Source: Burkholderiales bacterium GJ-E10
GTDB taxonomy: Bacteria; Pseudomonadota; Gammaproteobacteria; Burkholderiales; Burkholderiaceae_F
Direction of reading: 5' to 3'
DNA length: 64,000 nt
Assembly (NCBI GenBank): GCA_000828975.1
Contig: AP014683.1
Span: 1,569,700-1,633,699, forward strand
Below, piece by piece: positions 53,102-61,512 of the stretch. The position numbers and the translations under genes were made by a program. The notes beneath the pieces are model-generated. The model was not told the origin of the DNA. It made no database searches and saw only the letters and a program-made list of their open reading frames with translations. The number at the start of each line of letters is the position of its first letter. The stretch's first letter is position 1.

Positions 53102-53362
53102 TCAACCCAAAAGCCCGATCCGGATCGCCTTCACGACCGCCTGGATCTTGTTCGCGCACCCGAGCTTGTGGCTGGCCGCCTGCAAGTGCCAGTTGGCGGT
53201 TCGCTCGGAGATCTGCAGGATGCGCCCCACCTCCCAGGCCGTCTTGCCTTCGGCCGTCCAGCGCAGACACTCCGTTTCCCGCGCGGTCAAGGCCGGCTGC
53301 CCCGCGCCGGCCGCGGAGGGGGGAGAAACCGCATGCGGCAATCCGTTCTTGAAGATACGCAT
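53102..53362 (-). CDS. Minimal LuxR-type HTH protein
   Basis: 86 aa. Almost only a LuxR/GerE helix-turn-helix: LTARETECLRWTAEGKTAWE, ILQISERTANWHLQAASHKL. The form 'EGKTAWEVGRIL...SERTANWHL' is that of acyl-homoserine-lactone LuxR proteins, but the sensor domain is absent. The frame stays open upstream but loses any recognisable sequence. It could be a stand-alone regulator or a truncated gene. Confidence 0.7.
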   Translation of the reverse strand: MRIFKNGLPHAVSPPSAAGAGQPALTARETECLRWTAEGKTAWEVGRILQISERTANWHLQAASHKLGCANKIQAVVKAIRIGLLG

Positions 53363-53573
53363 CTTGCATTCGCCCTGGCAAGAGAACGCCGGGAACCGGG
53401 AGCGCCGCACGTCGGCTGCCCTCCGTCCCGCTTCGAACCCGGACAGGGTTTTTACACACCCCGTGCCCGCCGGACAATCCACCAAACCGCCATCGTGCGT
53501 CCTGGGGATCCCCGCTACGCGCCGCCCGCCATGGCTGCGGTAGCGCGCTCGTCTGGAGGGCGATCGCAATTTC

Positions 53574-53582
53574 GTGTAGAAT
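53574..53582 (+). promoter_or_regulatory. Candidate -10 element of the tRNA gene
   Basis: GTGTAGAAT lies about 10 nt before the mature tRNA start, with TAGAAT at 53577-53582 and an upstream TG. The -35 region is weak. Confidence 0.4.
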
Positions 53583-53592
53583 TCGCGGTTCT

Positions 53593-53669
53593 GCGCCCGT
53601 AGCTCAGTTGGATAGAGTACCTGGCTACGAACCAGGGGGTCGTGGGTTCGAATCCTGCCGGGCGCGCCA
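53593..53669 (+). tRNA. tRNA-Arg (anticodon ACG)
   Basis: 77 nt with encoded CCA. Acceptor GCGCCCG pairs CGGGCGC; D-arm GCTCAGTTGGATAGAGT; anticodon stem CCTGG-CTACGAA-CCAGG gives ACG, to be deaminated to ICG; T-arm GGGTTCGAATCC. It is a common integration target, and a recombinase remnant lies just beyond it. Confidence 0.98.
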
Positions 53670-53684
53670 AATATCGCTGTATTA

Positions 53685-53722
53685 ACAAGGGGTTATCGGC
53701 AACGATAACCCCTTGTGTTTTT
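53685..53722 (+). terminator. Intrinsic terminator after tRNA-Arg
   Basis: 14-bp perfect stem (ACAAGGGGTTATCG / CGATAACCCCTTGT) with loop GCAA and GTTTTT beyond, 16 nt after the CCA end. Confidence 0.92.
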
Positions 53723-53762
53723 GGGGTTGTGCTATAGATCGGCACTTGTGCTATTGCCGACG

Positions 53763-53903
53763 TCATTCGATGCGCTCCGGACGCCGCCGATCAACCCGCT
53801 GGGTGATCGCCGCGTCGGCATGCCCGAGCAACTGCCGGGCACGCTCCAAGCTGTCCGCATCGCTCCCCCTTGGTCCGCGCGGGACCGCAATATCCATGGA
53901 CAT
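53763..53903 (-). pseudogene. C-terminal remnant of a tyrosine recombinase (integrase)
   Basis: About 46 codons remain. The reading SDADSLERARQLLGHADAAI followed by TQRVDRRRPERIE is the C-terminal box of phage/island integrases (LLGH...T...YRRRPE). The residue that should be the catalytic tyrosine is Asp (GAT where TAT is expected), and the R-K-H-R-bearing upstream part is absent. It points towards the tRNA-Arg 94 bp away, as expected for an island integrase at its attachment site. Identification is by motif, not by a search. Confidence 0.7.
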
Positions 53904-54034
53904 GGATTTACTATTCCACTGCAGACCGATTGATGCCAAGAGGGCAAAAAGCGCATCGATCCCCGACGTCGCCAGCCCGACGCTAGCCGGCTCGTGAAAA
54001 GGCTCTCCGCCTCAATATTGAACGAACTGTGGCC

Positions 54035-55810
54035 ATGACCCAGCGCAAGGACGCCGTCGCCAAAGACTACGAAATTCTGCAGCTGTTCATCACAAGTGCG
54101 CCGGCGGCCATCGCGATGTTCGACAGCGCGATGCATTACCTGGCGGCAAGCCCACGCTGGATCGGGGATTATCGCCTTGAGGGAATGGACATAATCGGTC
54201 GGTCGCACTACGAGATATTCCCGGAAATTCCGGAATCATGGAAGCAGGTGCACCGCCGAGCGCTGCTGGGAGAAACAGCCACCGCACGAGAGGACCGATT
54301 CGACCGGATCGATGGAACCACCCAGTGGCTGAATTGGGAAGTAAGACCCTGGTACCGGAAACCGAACAAAATCGGCGGAATCATCATTTTCACGGAAGAC
54401 ACCACGAACTCCAGGGCGACTGAGCATGCGCTAAAGCGCAAGGTCCAGGAGTTGGAAATGCTGATGGATGTCGTTCCTGCAGCGGTATGGATCGCAGCCG
54501 ATCCCGAATGCAAGGTCATTACGGGAAATAGACTGGCGAATCAGATCTTCGACGCATCCAAAGATGAGAATGTGTCGCCAACCGCGGTTCCCGACAAAAG
54601 ACATATCTACGCTCCGGATGGCCGCAAGCTTCCTGCAGAGGAGCTTCCGATGCAGCTTGCGATTGCGACAAACCGGGAGGTCAGCGACACAGAGTTGAAG
54701 ATCGAGATGCCCTCCGGCCGGCTTATCACGATTCTGGGAAACGCCGTTCCGCTAAGGGATGAGAAGGGCTTCGCGATCGGAAGTATTGCGGCGTTTCAAG
54801 ACATCTCACAACGCAAACAAGCGGAAAGCTTGGCGCAGGAAAGCACAAGGCGTTACAAGTCGCTCTTCGACAACATGCTGAACGGCATTGCCTATTGCCG
54901 GATGTTGTTCGAGGACGGCATGCCCGTCGATTTCATATATCTGGATGTGAACAAGGCGTTCGAGGAGCAGACCGGTTTACGCAACGTAGTAGGACGGAAG
55001 GCCACCGAGTTGATACCTGGGATCCGGGAACAGAGCCCGGATTTGCTTGAGCGGTATGGCCGCGTTGCCAAGGGCCGCGGGCCGGAGCGTTTTGAAACCT
55101 ATGTCGCGCCGCTGCAGGATTGGTTCACCGTTTTCGCGTACAGCGCAGAAGCGGATCATTTCGTCGCTGTGTTCGATGTGATCACGGAACAAAAGCGCCG
55201 CGAGGAAAAAGTCACGGAATATGTGCAGCAACTCGAACTCGCAATGCAGGGAACCCTCCTTGCCATCGCCAATATGGTCGAGCAGCGTGATCCCTATACG
55301 GCTGGGCACGAGCGCAGAGTTGGCGTGATTGCCGGGGACATGGCACGCGAGATGGGATGGGATGAACGGAAGTGCGAGGAATTGCAGATGGTCGGACTAG
55401 TACACGACATCGGCAAGATAAGCATACCCGCCGAGATTCTTTCCAAACCGGGTCCCCTGACCCCGGTCGAATACGAAATCGTCAAACAGCATGTCAATCG
55501 CGGATACGAAATCCTCAAGGGCGTGCATTTCTCGCTACCGATCGCCGAAATCATCCGCCAGCATCACGAACGCATGGACGGCAGCGGCTATCCCATGGGA
55601 CTGCGAGGGAAGGCGATCTGTCCCGAGGCGAGAATCCTTGCGGTTGCGGATGTGGTGGAAGCGATCTCCTCGCACAGGCCCTATCGCCCGGCTCTGGGCT
55701 TGCAGGTTGCCGTGCAGGAAGTCAACGATCACAGAGGCAAACTCTATGATCCCGATGTGGTGGATGCATTTCTGAGATTGGTCAACGAAAAACGTTATCA
55801 ACTGAGTTAG
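54035..55810 (+). CDS. Multi-PAS HD-GYP cyclic-di-GMP phosphodiesterase
   Basis: 591 aa, soluble. Three PAS-like sensor modules (about residues 10-120, 140-260, 270-390) feed an HD-GYP domain with the intact set HERRVGVIAGD, VHDIGK, HHERMDGSGYP and the following HRPYRPAL. It should hydrolyse c-di-GMP. No TM, so it senses a cytoplasmic signal. Codon use and GC are visibly lower than in the core genes. ATG 54035 is used (GTG 54029 is two codons upstream); no strong Shine-Dalgarno. Confidence 0.92.
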   Translation: MTQRKDAVAKDYEILQLFITSAPAAIAMFDSAMHYLAASPRWIGDYRLEGMDIIGRSHYEIFPEIPESWKQVHRRALLGETATAREDRFDRIDGTTQWLNWEVRPWYRKPNKIGGIIIFTEDTTNSRATEHALKRKVQELEMLMDVVPAAVWIAADPECKVITGNRLANQIFDASKDENVSPTAVPDKRHIYAPDGRKLPAEELPMQLAIATNREVSDTELKIEMPSGRLITILGNAVPLRDEKGFAIGSIAAFQDISQRKQAESLAQESTRRYKSLFDNMLNGIAYCRMLFEDGMPVDFIYLDVNKAFEEQTGLRNVVGRKATELIPGIREQSPDLLERYGRVAKGRGPERFETYVAPLQDWFTVFAYSAEADHFVAVFDVITEQKRREEKVTEYVQQLELAMQGTLLAIANMVEQRDPYTAGHERRVGVIAGDMAREMGWDERKCEELQMVGLVHDIGKISIPAEILSKPGPLTPVEYEIVKQHVNRGYEILKGVHFSLPIAEIIRQHHERMDGSGYPMGLRGKAICPEARILAVADVVEAISSHRPYRPALGLQVAVQEVNDHRGKLYDPDVVDAFLRLVNEKRYQLS

Positions 55811-55882
55811 TAAATAGAGTCCGCGCAGCAGAAGGTCCGTCCGGAAATGGATGTGAGCCGTCTGTTTTTTTCGGACCACGGA

Positions 55883-55999
55883 TTATTGGAGAGAGATGGC
55901 TCCGGGTTGGGAAATCGGTTGAATGGGTAGGGGCTGGTTCTTTTTCTGCAAGCGCCTTTTGAACTCGAACGGGCTGAGGTATCCGAGCCTGGTGAGCCC
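55883..55999 (-). pseudogene. Likely transposase C-terminal remnant
   Basis: About 38 codons reading GLTRLGYLSPFEFKRRLQKK resemble the C-terminal end of IS3-family transposases (LGYLSPxEFExR). No upstream catalytic core is present. Its end borders a small membrane ORF at 56000. Short, so only a tentative call. Confidence 0.45.
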
Positions 56000-56239
56000 A
56001 TGAACCCGCTGTCTGCACACACCATCTTGCGGATCAAGGGTGCCCTGGTGCTGCTGATGGGCGTGGGAATGCTGGGCATTGCCCTGCAGGGGCTGTTCCG
56101 GGGGCAATTGCCCGTCGGACGTGGCGGCCGACAGCGCACGGTGTACCGCGCGGAGCAACCCGTGCTGTTCTGGGCCATGCTCGTCCTCGATGCATTCGTG
56201 GGCGTGCTGTGCATCCGGTACAGCCTCGCCTGCCCCCTG
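56000..56239 (+). pseudogene. Small two-TM ORF truncated by the IS3 element
   Basis: 80 codons are visible before the insertion-sequence end: MNPLSAHTILRIKGALVLLM and a second hydrophobic segment (VLFWAMLVLDAFVGVLCI). The native C-terminus cannot be found after the element. Not a known family. Confidence 0.5.
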
Positions 56240-56300
56240 CGTCAGAATAGTTGTCGCCCGGATAGGTTTTTGGAATCCGGGGGCGCTATGAGGACGAGAA

Positions 56301-56774
56301 GTGGCGAAATACGGACAGGCATTCAAGGACAAGATGGTGGCGCGGATGCTGCCGCCGGAGAACACACCAATTGAGGTTCTCGCGCAGGAGGCACGGGTGA
56401 GCGTCGGGACGCTGGAGCGTTGGCGCAGTGAATCGCTGTCCAGACCCGCTCGCGAGCGGGTCTGGACAGCGGCGGCGCGGCTGGAGGCGGTGCTGACGAC
56501 GGCCGCGCTGGACGAGGCGTCGCGTAACGCCTGGTGTCGGCAAAACGGCGTGTACCCGCAGGAACTTGCCGCCTGGCGGGAGGCGGCCACGCAGGCGTTG
56601 GCCGATCCGGAGGATATGCGCGCGACGCCGCAACAGACGCGAGCGGACCGGCGCCGGATCAAGGAGTTGGAACGGGAAGTCCGGCGCAAGGACAAGGCGC
56701 TGGCGGAGACGACGGCGTTGCTGGTGCTCTCAAAAAAACTCGAGGCGATCTTCCACAAGGGCGAGGACGAATGA
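56301..56774 (+). CDS. IS3-family transposase OrfA
   Basis: 157 aa. N-terminal helix-turn-helix (MAKYGQAFKDKMVARMLPPE ... VSVGTLERW) and a C-terminal leucine-rich coiled coil (DRRRIKELEREVRRKDKALAE). GTG start at 56301. Near its end, A-AAA-AAA (56732-56738) is a slippery heptamer in the right phase: slipping -1 leads into the orfB frame, which is open from 56534. The stop overlaps the orfB ATG by 4 nt. Confidence 0.88.
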   Translation: MAKYGQAFKDKMVARMLPPENTPIEVLAQEARVSVGTLERWRSESLSRPARERVWTAAARLEAVLTTAALDEASRNAWCRQNGVYPQELAAWREAATQALADPEDMRATPQQTRADRRRIKELEREVRRKDKALAETTALLVLSKKLEAIFHKGEDE

Positions 56775-57862
56775 TCGGACTGGAAGATCGCCGAATGATT
56801 GCCCGAAACGTGGAAGAGGCGCACGGCGCCGGCGCACGGCTGCGTCTGGCCTGCGAGACCGCCGGAATCGATTTGCGCACCCTGCAACGCTGGAAGGTCC
56901 AGGACGGGCTGCAAACGGGTGATCGGCGCCCGCAGGCAGTCCGCCCCGAACCGGCGCATGCGCTCAGCGCACAGGAACGCGAGGCGGTCCTGGCGACCGC
57001 CAACGAACCGCGCTTTGCCGACATGCCGCCAGCGCGGATCGTGCCGGCCCTGGCCGACGAAGGAACGTACCTCGCCAGCGAATCGACCTTCTGCCGGCTG
57101 CTTCGGGCGCAAGGGCAGAACGCCCATCGCGGGCGATCCAAGCCTCCGCAGGCGAGCCGTGCGCCGAGCACGCACATCGCCACGGCACCGCGCGAGGTAT
57201 GGTGCTGGGACATGACCTACTTGCCCGCGAAGGTGGCCGGCATGTGGTTCTACCTGTACCTGATCATGGATCTTTACAGCCGCAAGATCATCGCCTGGGA
57301 GGTGCACGACACCGACGACGCCGATCATGCCGCCAAGGTGGTCCAGCGCGCGGCCTTGGCCGAGGGGATCGCCGCAAACGAGCAACGACCGGTCCTGCAC
57401 GGCGACAACGGCTCCACGCTCAAGGCCACGACGGTGCTGGCGATGCTGCACTGGCTGGGCGTCAAGCCCTCGTACTCGCGCCCGCGGGTGAGCGACGACA
57501 ACGCATTCGTCGAGTCCTTGTTCCGCACGGCAAAGTACCGACCGGAATTCCCGACTGGCGGCTTCCAGGACCTCGATGCCGCACGCCAGTGGGCGGCGCG
57601 ATTCGTGCACTGGTACAACAACGAACACCGGCACAGCGGGATTCGGTACGTCACCCCGGCGCAGCGACATGCCGGTCAGGACGTCGAGATCCTCGCGGCG
57701 AGACACGATCTTTACCTGCAAGCTCGCAGCCGCAACCCGGCACGTTGGTCGCGCCACACGCGCGACTGGACGCCGGCCGGGGCCGTCGCCCTGAACCCAG
57801 AGCGCGACTCCATCGTTGCCCAGGCCGGAATCAGGGTTCATAAACAGGTTCACGTTGTATGA
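56771..57862 (+). CDS. IS3-family transposase OrfB (rve/DDE integrase)
   Basis: 363 aa. DDE triad visible: Asp in WCWDMTYLPAKV, Asp in VLHGDNGSTLK, Glu in DDNAFVESLFRTAKY. C-terminal RFVHWYNNEHRHSGIRYVTP is typical. Can be made alone from ATG 56771 or as OrfAB through the -1 frameshift. Intact, so the element may still be active. Confidence 0.92.
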   Translation: MIGLEDRRMIARNVEEAHGAGARLRLACETAGIDLRTLQRWKVQDGLQTGDRRPQAVRPEPAHALSAQEREAVLATANEPRFADMPPARIVPALADEGTYLASESTFCRLLRAQGQNAHRGRSKPPQASRAPSTHIATAPREVWCWDMTYLPAKVAGMWFYLYLIMDLYSRKIIAWEVHDTDDADHAAKVVQRAALAEGIAANEQRPVLHGDNGSTLKATTVLAMLHWLGVKPSYSRPRVSDDNAFVESLFRTAKYRPEFPTGGFQDLDAARQWAARFVHWYNNEHRHSGIRYVTPAQRHAGQDVEILAARHDLYLQARSRNPARWSRHTRDWTPAGAVALNPERDSIVAQAGIRVHKQVHVV

Positions 57863-57886
57863 CCGAGGCGACAACTACCTTGACGC

Positions 57887-58077
57887 GCGCCGCCTGGGTC
57901 TGAGCGCTGGCTTCGGCAGAGTGGTGGTTTCGTCGCCCCGCAGAATCGGCGGAACTCCGCCGCAGGGCGGCTGGTACATCGACATAACTGGCGGATGCGG
58001 TGCGAAGCGCAAGGACGAGCGGGAGAACGCACGTCACCGGTTGGTCTCCCGGCGGCGTGGCCGGCCACCATGGAACG
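57887..58077. other. Gap between the IS3 element and the mgtA 3' part
   Basis: 191 bp with no gene I can support on either strand. Short open frames on both strands lack recognisable sequence. May be the far side of whatever gene the IS3 element interrupted. Confidence 0.4.
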
Positions 58078-58991
58078 TCAATGAGCCGCGATCCGCCGAT
58101 AGAAGAACCGCTTCACGAACTCCACGGCAACCAGATACACGACCACGGTGGCCAACAGAATGGCGAAAAACAACGGCGGTGGCGGGACAAAGCCCAGAGG
58201 CGTCGCCAGGGGTGTGAAGGGCAGCAATATGGCCAGGAGCACGACCCCAATCGAGGTTGCAACCAGGACTGGGTTGGGGCGGCTTCTTAGCGGGTTGCCG
58301 CGCGTGCGGATCACGAATATGACCAGCACCTGGGTCGCAATGGACTCGATGAACCAACCGGTATGGAACAGAGCCTCGCTCGCGTGCAAGAAATGAAGCA
58401 GGACAAAAAACGTCAGAAAATCAAATAGCGAACTGACCGGCCCTACGACCCACATGAAATTCCGAATGAACTTCGCATCCCAGTGCCGAGGCCGGCTCAG
58501 GTACGGAAGGTCCACCCGGTCCATCGGGATCGGCAGCTCCGACAGATCGTAAAGCAGGTTGTTGAGGAGGATCTGGGCCGGCAGCATGGGAAGGAAGGCG
58601 AGGAACAATGTCGCGCCTGCCATGCTGAACATGTTCCCGAAATTGGAACTGGTCGCCATCATGATGTATTTCATGATGTTGGCGAACGTCCGCCGCCCCT
58701 CCAGAACGCCATCATGCAGGACGCTCAAGTCGTGCCGGAGGAGAATCATCGATGCCGCCTCCTTGGCCACGTCCACGGCAGTATCGACCGAGATGCCCAC
58801 ATCGGCGGAGTGGAGCGAAGGGGCATCGTTGATGCCATCCCCCAGGTACCCGACCGTGTGTCCCTGAGCCTTGAGGGCCAGAATCACGCGGTTCTTCTGC
58901 GCCGGCGTGACCCGGCAGAAAAGATTGGCTTCCCTGGCGTGAACCGCCAGGGAAGTATCATCGAGATGCTGAATATCGCTGCCGGTCATCA
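58078..58991 (-). pseudogene. mgtA: mgtA 3' fragment (residues about 545-845), separated by IS66
   Basis: Continues the P-type ATPase of 61955-63586. It holds the hinge signature VGYLGDGINDAPSLHSADVG and the C-terminal TM helices, including LLNNLLYDLSELPIPMDRVD, ending KRFFYRRIAAH. Removing the 2,963-bp element plus one 8-bp duplicate joins ...VTDVMT to GSDIQH... in frame. Alone, without a start, it should not be expressed. Confidence 0.93.
58984..58991. repeat. Target-site duplication, left copy
   Basis: GGTCATCA, identical to 61955-61962. Eight bases is the duplication size of the IS66 family. Confidence 0.95.
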
Positions 58992-59038
58992 GTAACTGTC
59001 CGGGAATCGGCGTTCCTTGACGACGCGGGGGGATTGGG

Positions 59039-59575
59039 TCAGAGGTCGACGACGTGCTGGAGGAGCGCGTAGGCAACGCGCCAGAGGCCGTCGTCGCATT
59101 CCAGGGATGCGGTTTTCTGGTTCCGGCGCACGACGCGACCGAACCGCGTGTGGTGATCGCGGCCGACGAAGCTGACGGCATCGCCGATCTTGAAGTCTTC
59201 TCGTGCGGGACGACGATGCGCCGGCCTGGGTTGAGCATCCGCGTCGATGATCTCGACCGTGTCGGTGTCCGTCGCGCCGAGATCGATCGCGGCGTATGGG
59301 ACGCCAGACCAACGGGTGTTCTGATTTGCGTCGTCGATCGTCAGATCCCGGTCGCGCAGCGCGACGATCTTGCCGGTATGGGTTGTGGCGTCGTAGTCGC
59401 TGAAGAATTGCACCGTCATTCCGAGATGCAGGTGCTTGCGCACATCGAGGATGCGCCTGGGTTCGCTGCGCAGTTTGCGGATCGCGACCTCGATTCGGTA
59501 GAGGTCCAGCGTCTTTGCCTGCGGCAGGTTGGCGATGAGTGTGGCGAGCTCGGGATCAAACGGGGTTGCAGTCAC
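59039..59575 (-). CDS. IS66 accessory ORF with two tandem SH3-like repeats
   Basis: 178 aa; not a known IS66 core gene. GTG 59575 lies inside the end of tnpC and overlaps it by 20 nt. After a helical N-terminus (LATLIANLPQAKTLDLYRIE) come two similar beta-rich units: GMTVQFFSDYDATTHTGKIV...RWSGVPYAAIDL and GDAVSFVGRDHHTRFGRVV...LWRVAYALLQHV. Both share G-x-x-V-x-F...G-(K/R)-(I/V)-V...W-x-V-x-YA. This recalls KOW/SH3-like nucleic-acid-binding barrels. Role in transposition unknown. Confidence 0.8.
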   Translation of the reverse strand: MTATPFDPELATLIANLPQAKTLDLYRIEVAIRKLRSEPRRILDVRKHLHLGMTVQFFSDYDATTHTGKIVALRDRDLTIDDANQNTRWSGVPYAAIDLGATDTDTVEIIDADAQPRPAHRRPAREDFKIGDAVSFVGRDHHTRFGRVVRRNQKTASLECDDGLWRVAYALLQHVVDL

Positions 59576-61103
59576 CGGTGGGCTTCCAGTTGAAGGGCAG
59601 CAACTCGTGCAGACGGTCGATGCGATGACCGTCGATGCGCTGCAGCACGTCGCGAAGGTATGCGTAGGGTTCCACACCCGCAAGTTTGCACGATTCGATG
59701 AGGCTGAAGGCAACCGCTGCGGCGTGTCCTCCGCGCTCGGATGCTGCGAAGAGCCATGCCTTTCTGCCTACGGCGACCGGGCGAATCGTTCGCTCGACCA
59801 AGTTGGAGTCCGGCGAAACGGTGCCGTCCGTGGTGAAGCGCATGAGCGCCGCCCAGTTCGAGAGCGTGTACGCGAACGCTTTGCCAAGGGGAGATCGCGG
59901 CAACAGGCTCGGCTGGTGGTGGCACAACCACGCATAGAACTTCTCCAGCAGCGCAACGGTGTGCTTCTTTCTTGCCGCAAGCCGCTGGTCTGGCGTGGCG
60001 TCCTTGTACTCGGAGTCGACGAGATAGATGCCGCGGATGAACGACAGGGCCTCGCTGGCCAGAGGCGATGCTCCCGGCTGCGACGCAACCTCGAAGTAGC
60101 GCCTTCGCACATGCGCCCAGCATAGGCAATGCTTCGCCAACCCCGTGGCAAAGGTTGGGTGATAACCGTTGTAGTCGTCGGCTTGCACAAAGCCGCGGTA
60201 CCCCTTCAGGAACCGGGTTGGGTGGATCGCCTCCCGGGTTTCGGTGAACTCGAAGTACGCCGCCTTGGGGTAGGCGATCCAGTTTCCCTGGGGATCTTGT
60301 CTCGCACCGCTGCTGACGTACACCCAGAGCCTTGCGGTGCGCGATCTTCGTCGACCCTCCTCGACGAGCTTCAGTGTCGTGTCGTCGGCAAACATCCCGG
60401 GGGCGCCCAGAACGTGCGCCTTGAACGCGGGCATCAAGACGGCGAGCTTCTCCGTGCTTGCCAGGGTCCAGTCGTCGAGCGTCGTGCGCGCCAGATCGAC
60501 TCCGTACCGGGCGAAGATCTTCTCCTGGCGGGCGAGCGGAATTCCGTCGCAGTACTTGGACACCAGTACGTGCGCGAGCATCCCGGCGCTGGCGTTGCTC
60601 TTGGGCAGCGGCGAAGGTTGCGCATCGGCCACGACGATCGAAGTAATTCCGTCCTTGGTGCAGCGATACTTCGCCCGCGCGTGGTCGATCACGAATACCT
60701 TCTGCGGAATGACGTCGAGCGTGGAGCTGACGACTTCGCCGATGAGCACGATCCGGTCGAATCCGGCCTTCTGATCGTCCGTGAGGTCATATTCCTTGCG
60801 GACCCGCGGCAGGTGTGCCGGAAGCGCTGGACGTCCGCGACGCTTGCGCTCGTGCGCGGCAACCGTCGTCGTCGGGAGCTTCGGCGGCGCCGGGGGAATG
60901 GGAAGATCCTCGGTGAAGAGCAGCGCCTGGCCTGCGAAGCGCTCCGAGCGCGACCCGAAGGTCATCTGCTTCATCTTCGCGAGCTGGGCGCACAGCGACT
61001 CGAGCACTGCGGAGAACTGTTTGCGCTGCTCGGCGATCACTTCGAGCAGCGCATCGACATCACGAGGAAGAGATTCGATGTCGAGGGCGGCGATCGAGTG
61101 CAT
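59556..61103 (-). CDS. tnpC: IS66 transposase TnpC
   Basis: 515 aa. N-terminal coiled coil and TnpC helix-turn-helix region (IAEQRKQFSAVLESLCAQLA, KMKQMTFGSRSERF), then zinc-binding and DDE catalytic domain: DDTTLKLVEEG, FVQADDYNGYH, and the Glu in SNLVERTIRPVAVGRKAWLF. ATG 61103 (MHSIAALDIESLPRD) is chosen; upstream in-frame codons add unconserved residues. Intact. Confidence 0.93.
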   Translation of the reverse strand: MHSIAALDIESLPRDVDALLEVIAEQRKQFSAVLESLCAQLAKMKQMTFGSRSERFAGQALLFTEDLPIPPAPPKLPTTTVAAHERKRRGRPALPAHLPRVRKEYDLTDDQKAGFDRIVLIGEVVSSTLDVIPQKVFVIDHARAKYRCTKDGITSIVVADAQPSPLPKSNASAGMLAHVLVSKYCDGIPLARQEKIFARYGVDLARTTLDDWTLASTEKLAVLMPAFKAHVLGAPGMFADDTTLKLVEEGRRRSRTARLWVYVSSGARQDPQGNWIAYPKAAYFEFTETREAIHPTRFLKGYRGFVQADDYNGYHPTFATGLAKHCLCWAHVRRRYFEVASQPGASPLASEALSFIRGIYLVDSEYKDATPDQRLAARKKHTVALLEKFYAWLCHHQPSLLPRSPLGKAFAYTLSNWAALMRFTTDGTVSPDSNLVERTIRPVAVGRKAWLFAASERGGHAAAVAFSLIESCKLAGVEPYAYLRDVLQRIDGHRIDRLHELLPFNWKPTGDCNPV

Positions 61104-61164
61104 GCATCCAAAACGGATGCATGCCGCGCCACGTTGACAGCGCAACCGCGATCAACGAGAAAAA

Positions 61165-61512
61165 CTACGCGACGCGCGATGCGTTCACGTGTGCGATGCG
61201 CTTTGCGCGCGAGAGGTCGATTCCCTCGAGAAACGCCATGAGTTCAGCCATCGACAAACCACGCGAGGCCAGCATGTGCGGTGCCGGAAACCGCCCCCGT
61301 TCCAGGCGCTTGTAGAGCATCACGAAACCGGTGCTGTGCCACCACAGCATCTTGACCTTGTCTCGGCGGCTTCCGATAAAGACGAACACATGGCCGCTGA
61401 AGGCGGAGTGCGAAAACGCATCCGTCACCAGGCGCAGAAGACCATCGACCCCGCGGCGCATATCCACCACGTCGCGGTATACGAACGCTTGTACCGCGGG
61501 CGACAGAATCAT
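61165..61512 (-). CDS. tnpB: IS66 accessory protein TnpB
   Basis: 115 aa. IS66 Orf2 signature: VDMRRGVDGLLRLV, VFVFIGSRRDKVKMLWWHST, GFVMLYKRLERGRF. Required for transposition with TnpA and TnpC. ATG 61512 overlaps the tnpA stop by 4 nt. Confidence 0.95.
   Translation of the reverse strand: MILSPAVQAFVYRDVVDMRRGVDGLLRLVTDAFSHSAFSGHVFVFIGSRRDKVKMLWWHSTGFVMLYKRLERGRFPAPHMLASRGLSMAELMAFLEGIDLSRAKRIAHVNASRVA

Larger units (their letters stand above)
56239..57886 (+). mobile_element. IS3-family insertion sequence, about 1.65 kb
   Basis: Imperfect terminal inverted repeats of 20 bp (17 matches): GCGTCAGAATAGTTGTCGCC at 56239-56258 and its counterpart, complement of 57867-57886, GCGTCAAGGTAGTTGTCGCC. 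Two overlapping frames encode OrfA and a DDE integrase OrfB. No target duplication is evident, so the exact ends are approximate by a few bases. Confidence 0.82.

Noticed and set aside
55883-57874. 663-codon minus-strand frame opposite the IS3 element
   Set aside because: Antisense to intact OrfA/OrfB; only its last about 38 codons, outside the element, resemble a real transposase end.
56230-57900. Target-site duplication for the IS3 element
   Set aside because: No matching 3-5 bp direct repeat is found next to the inverted repeats.
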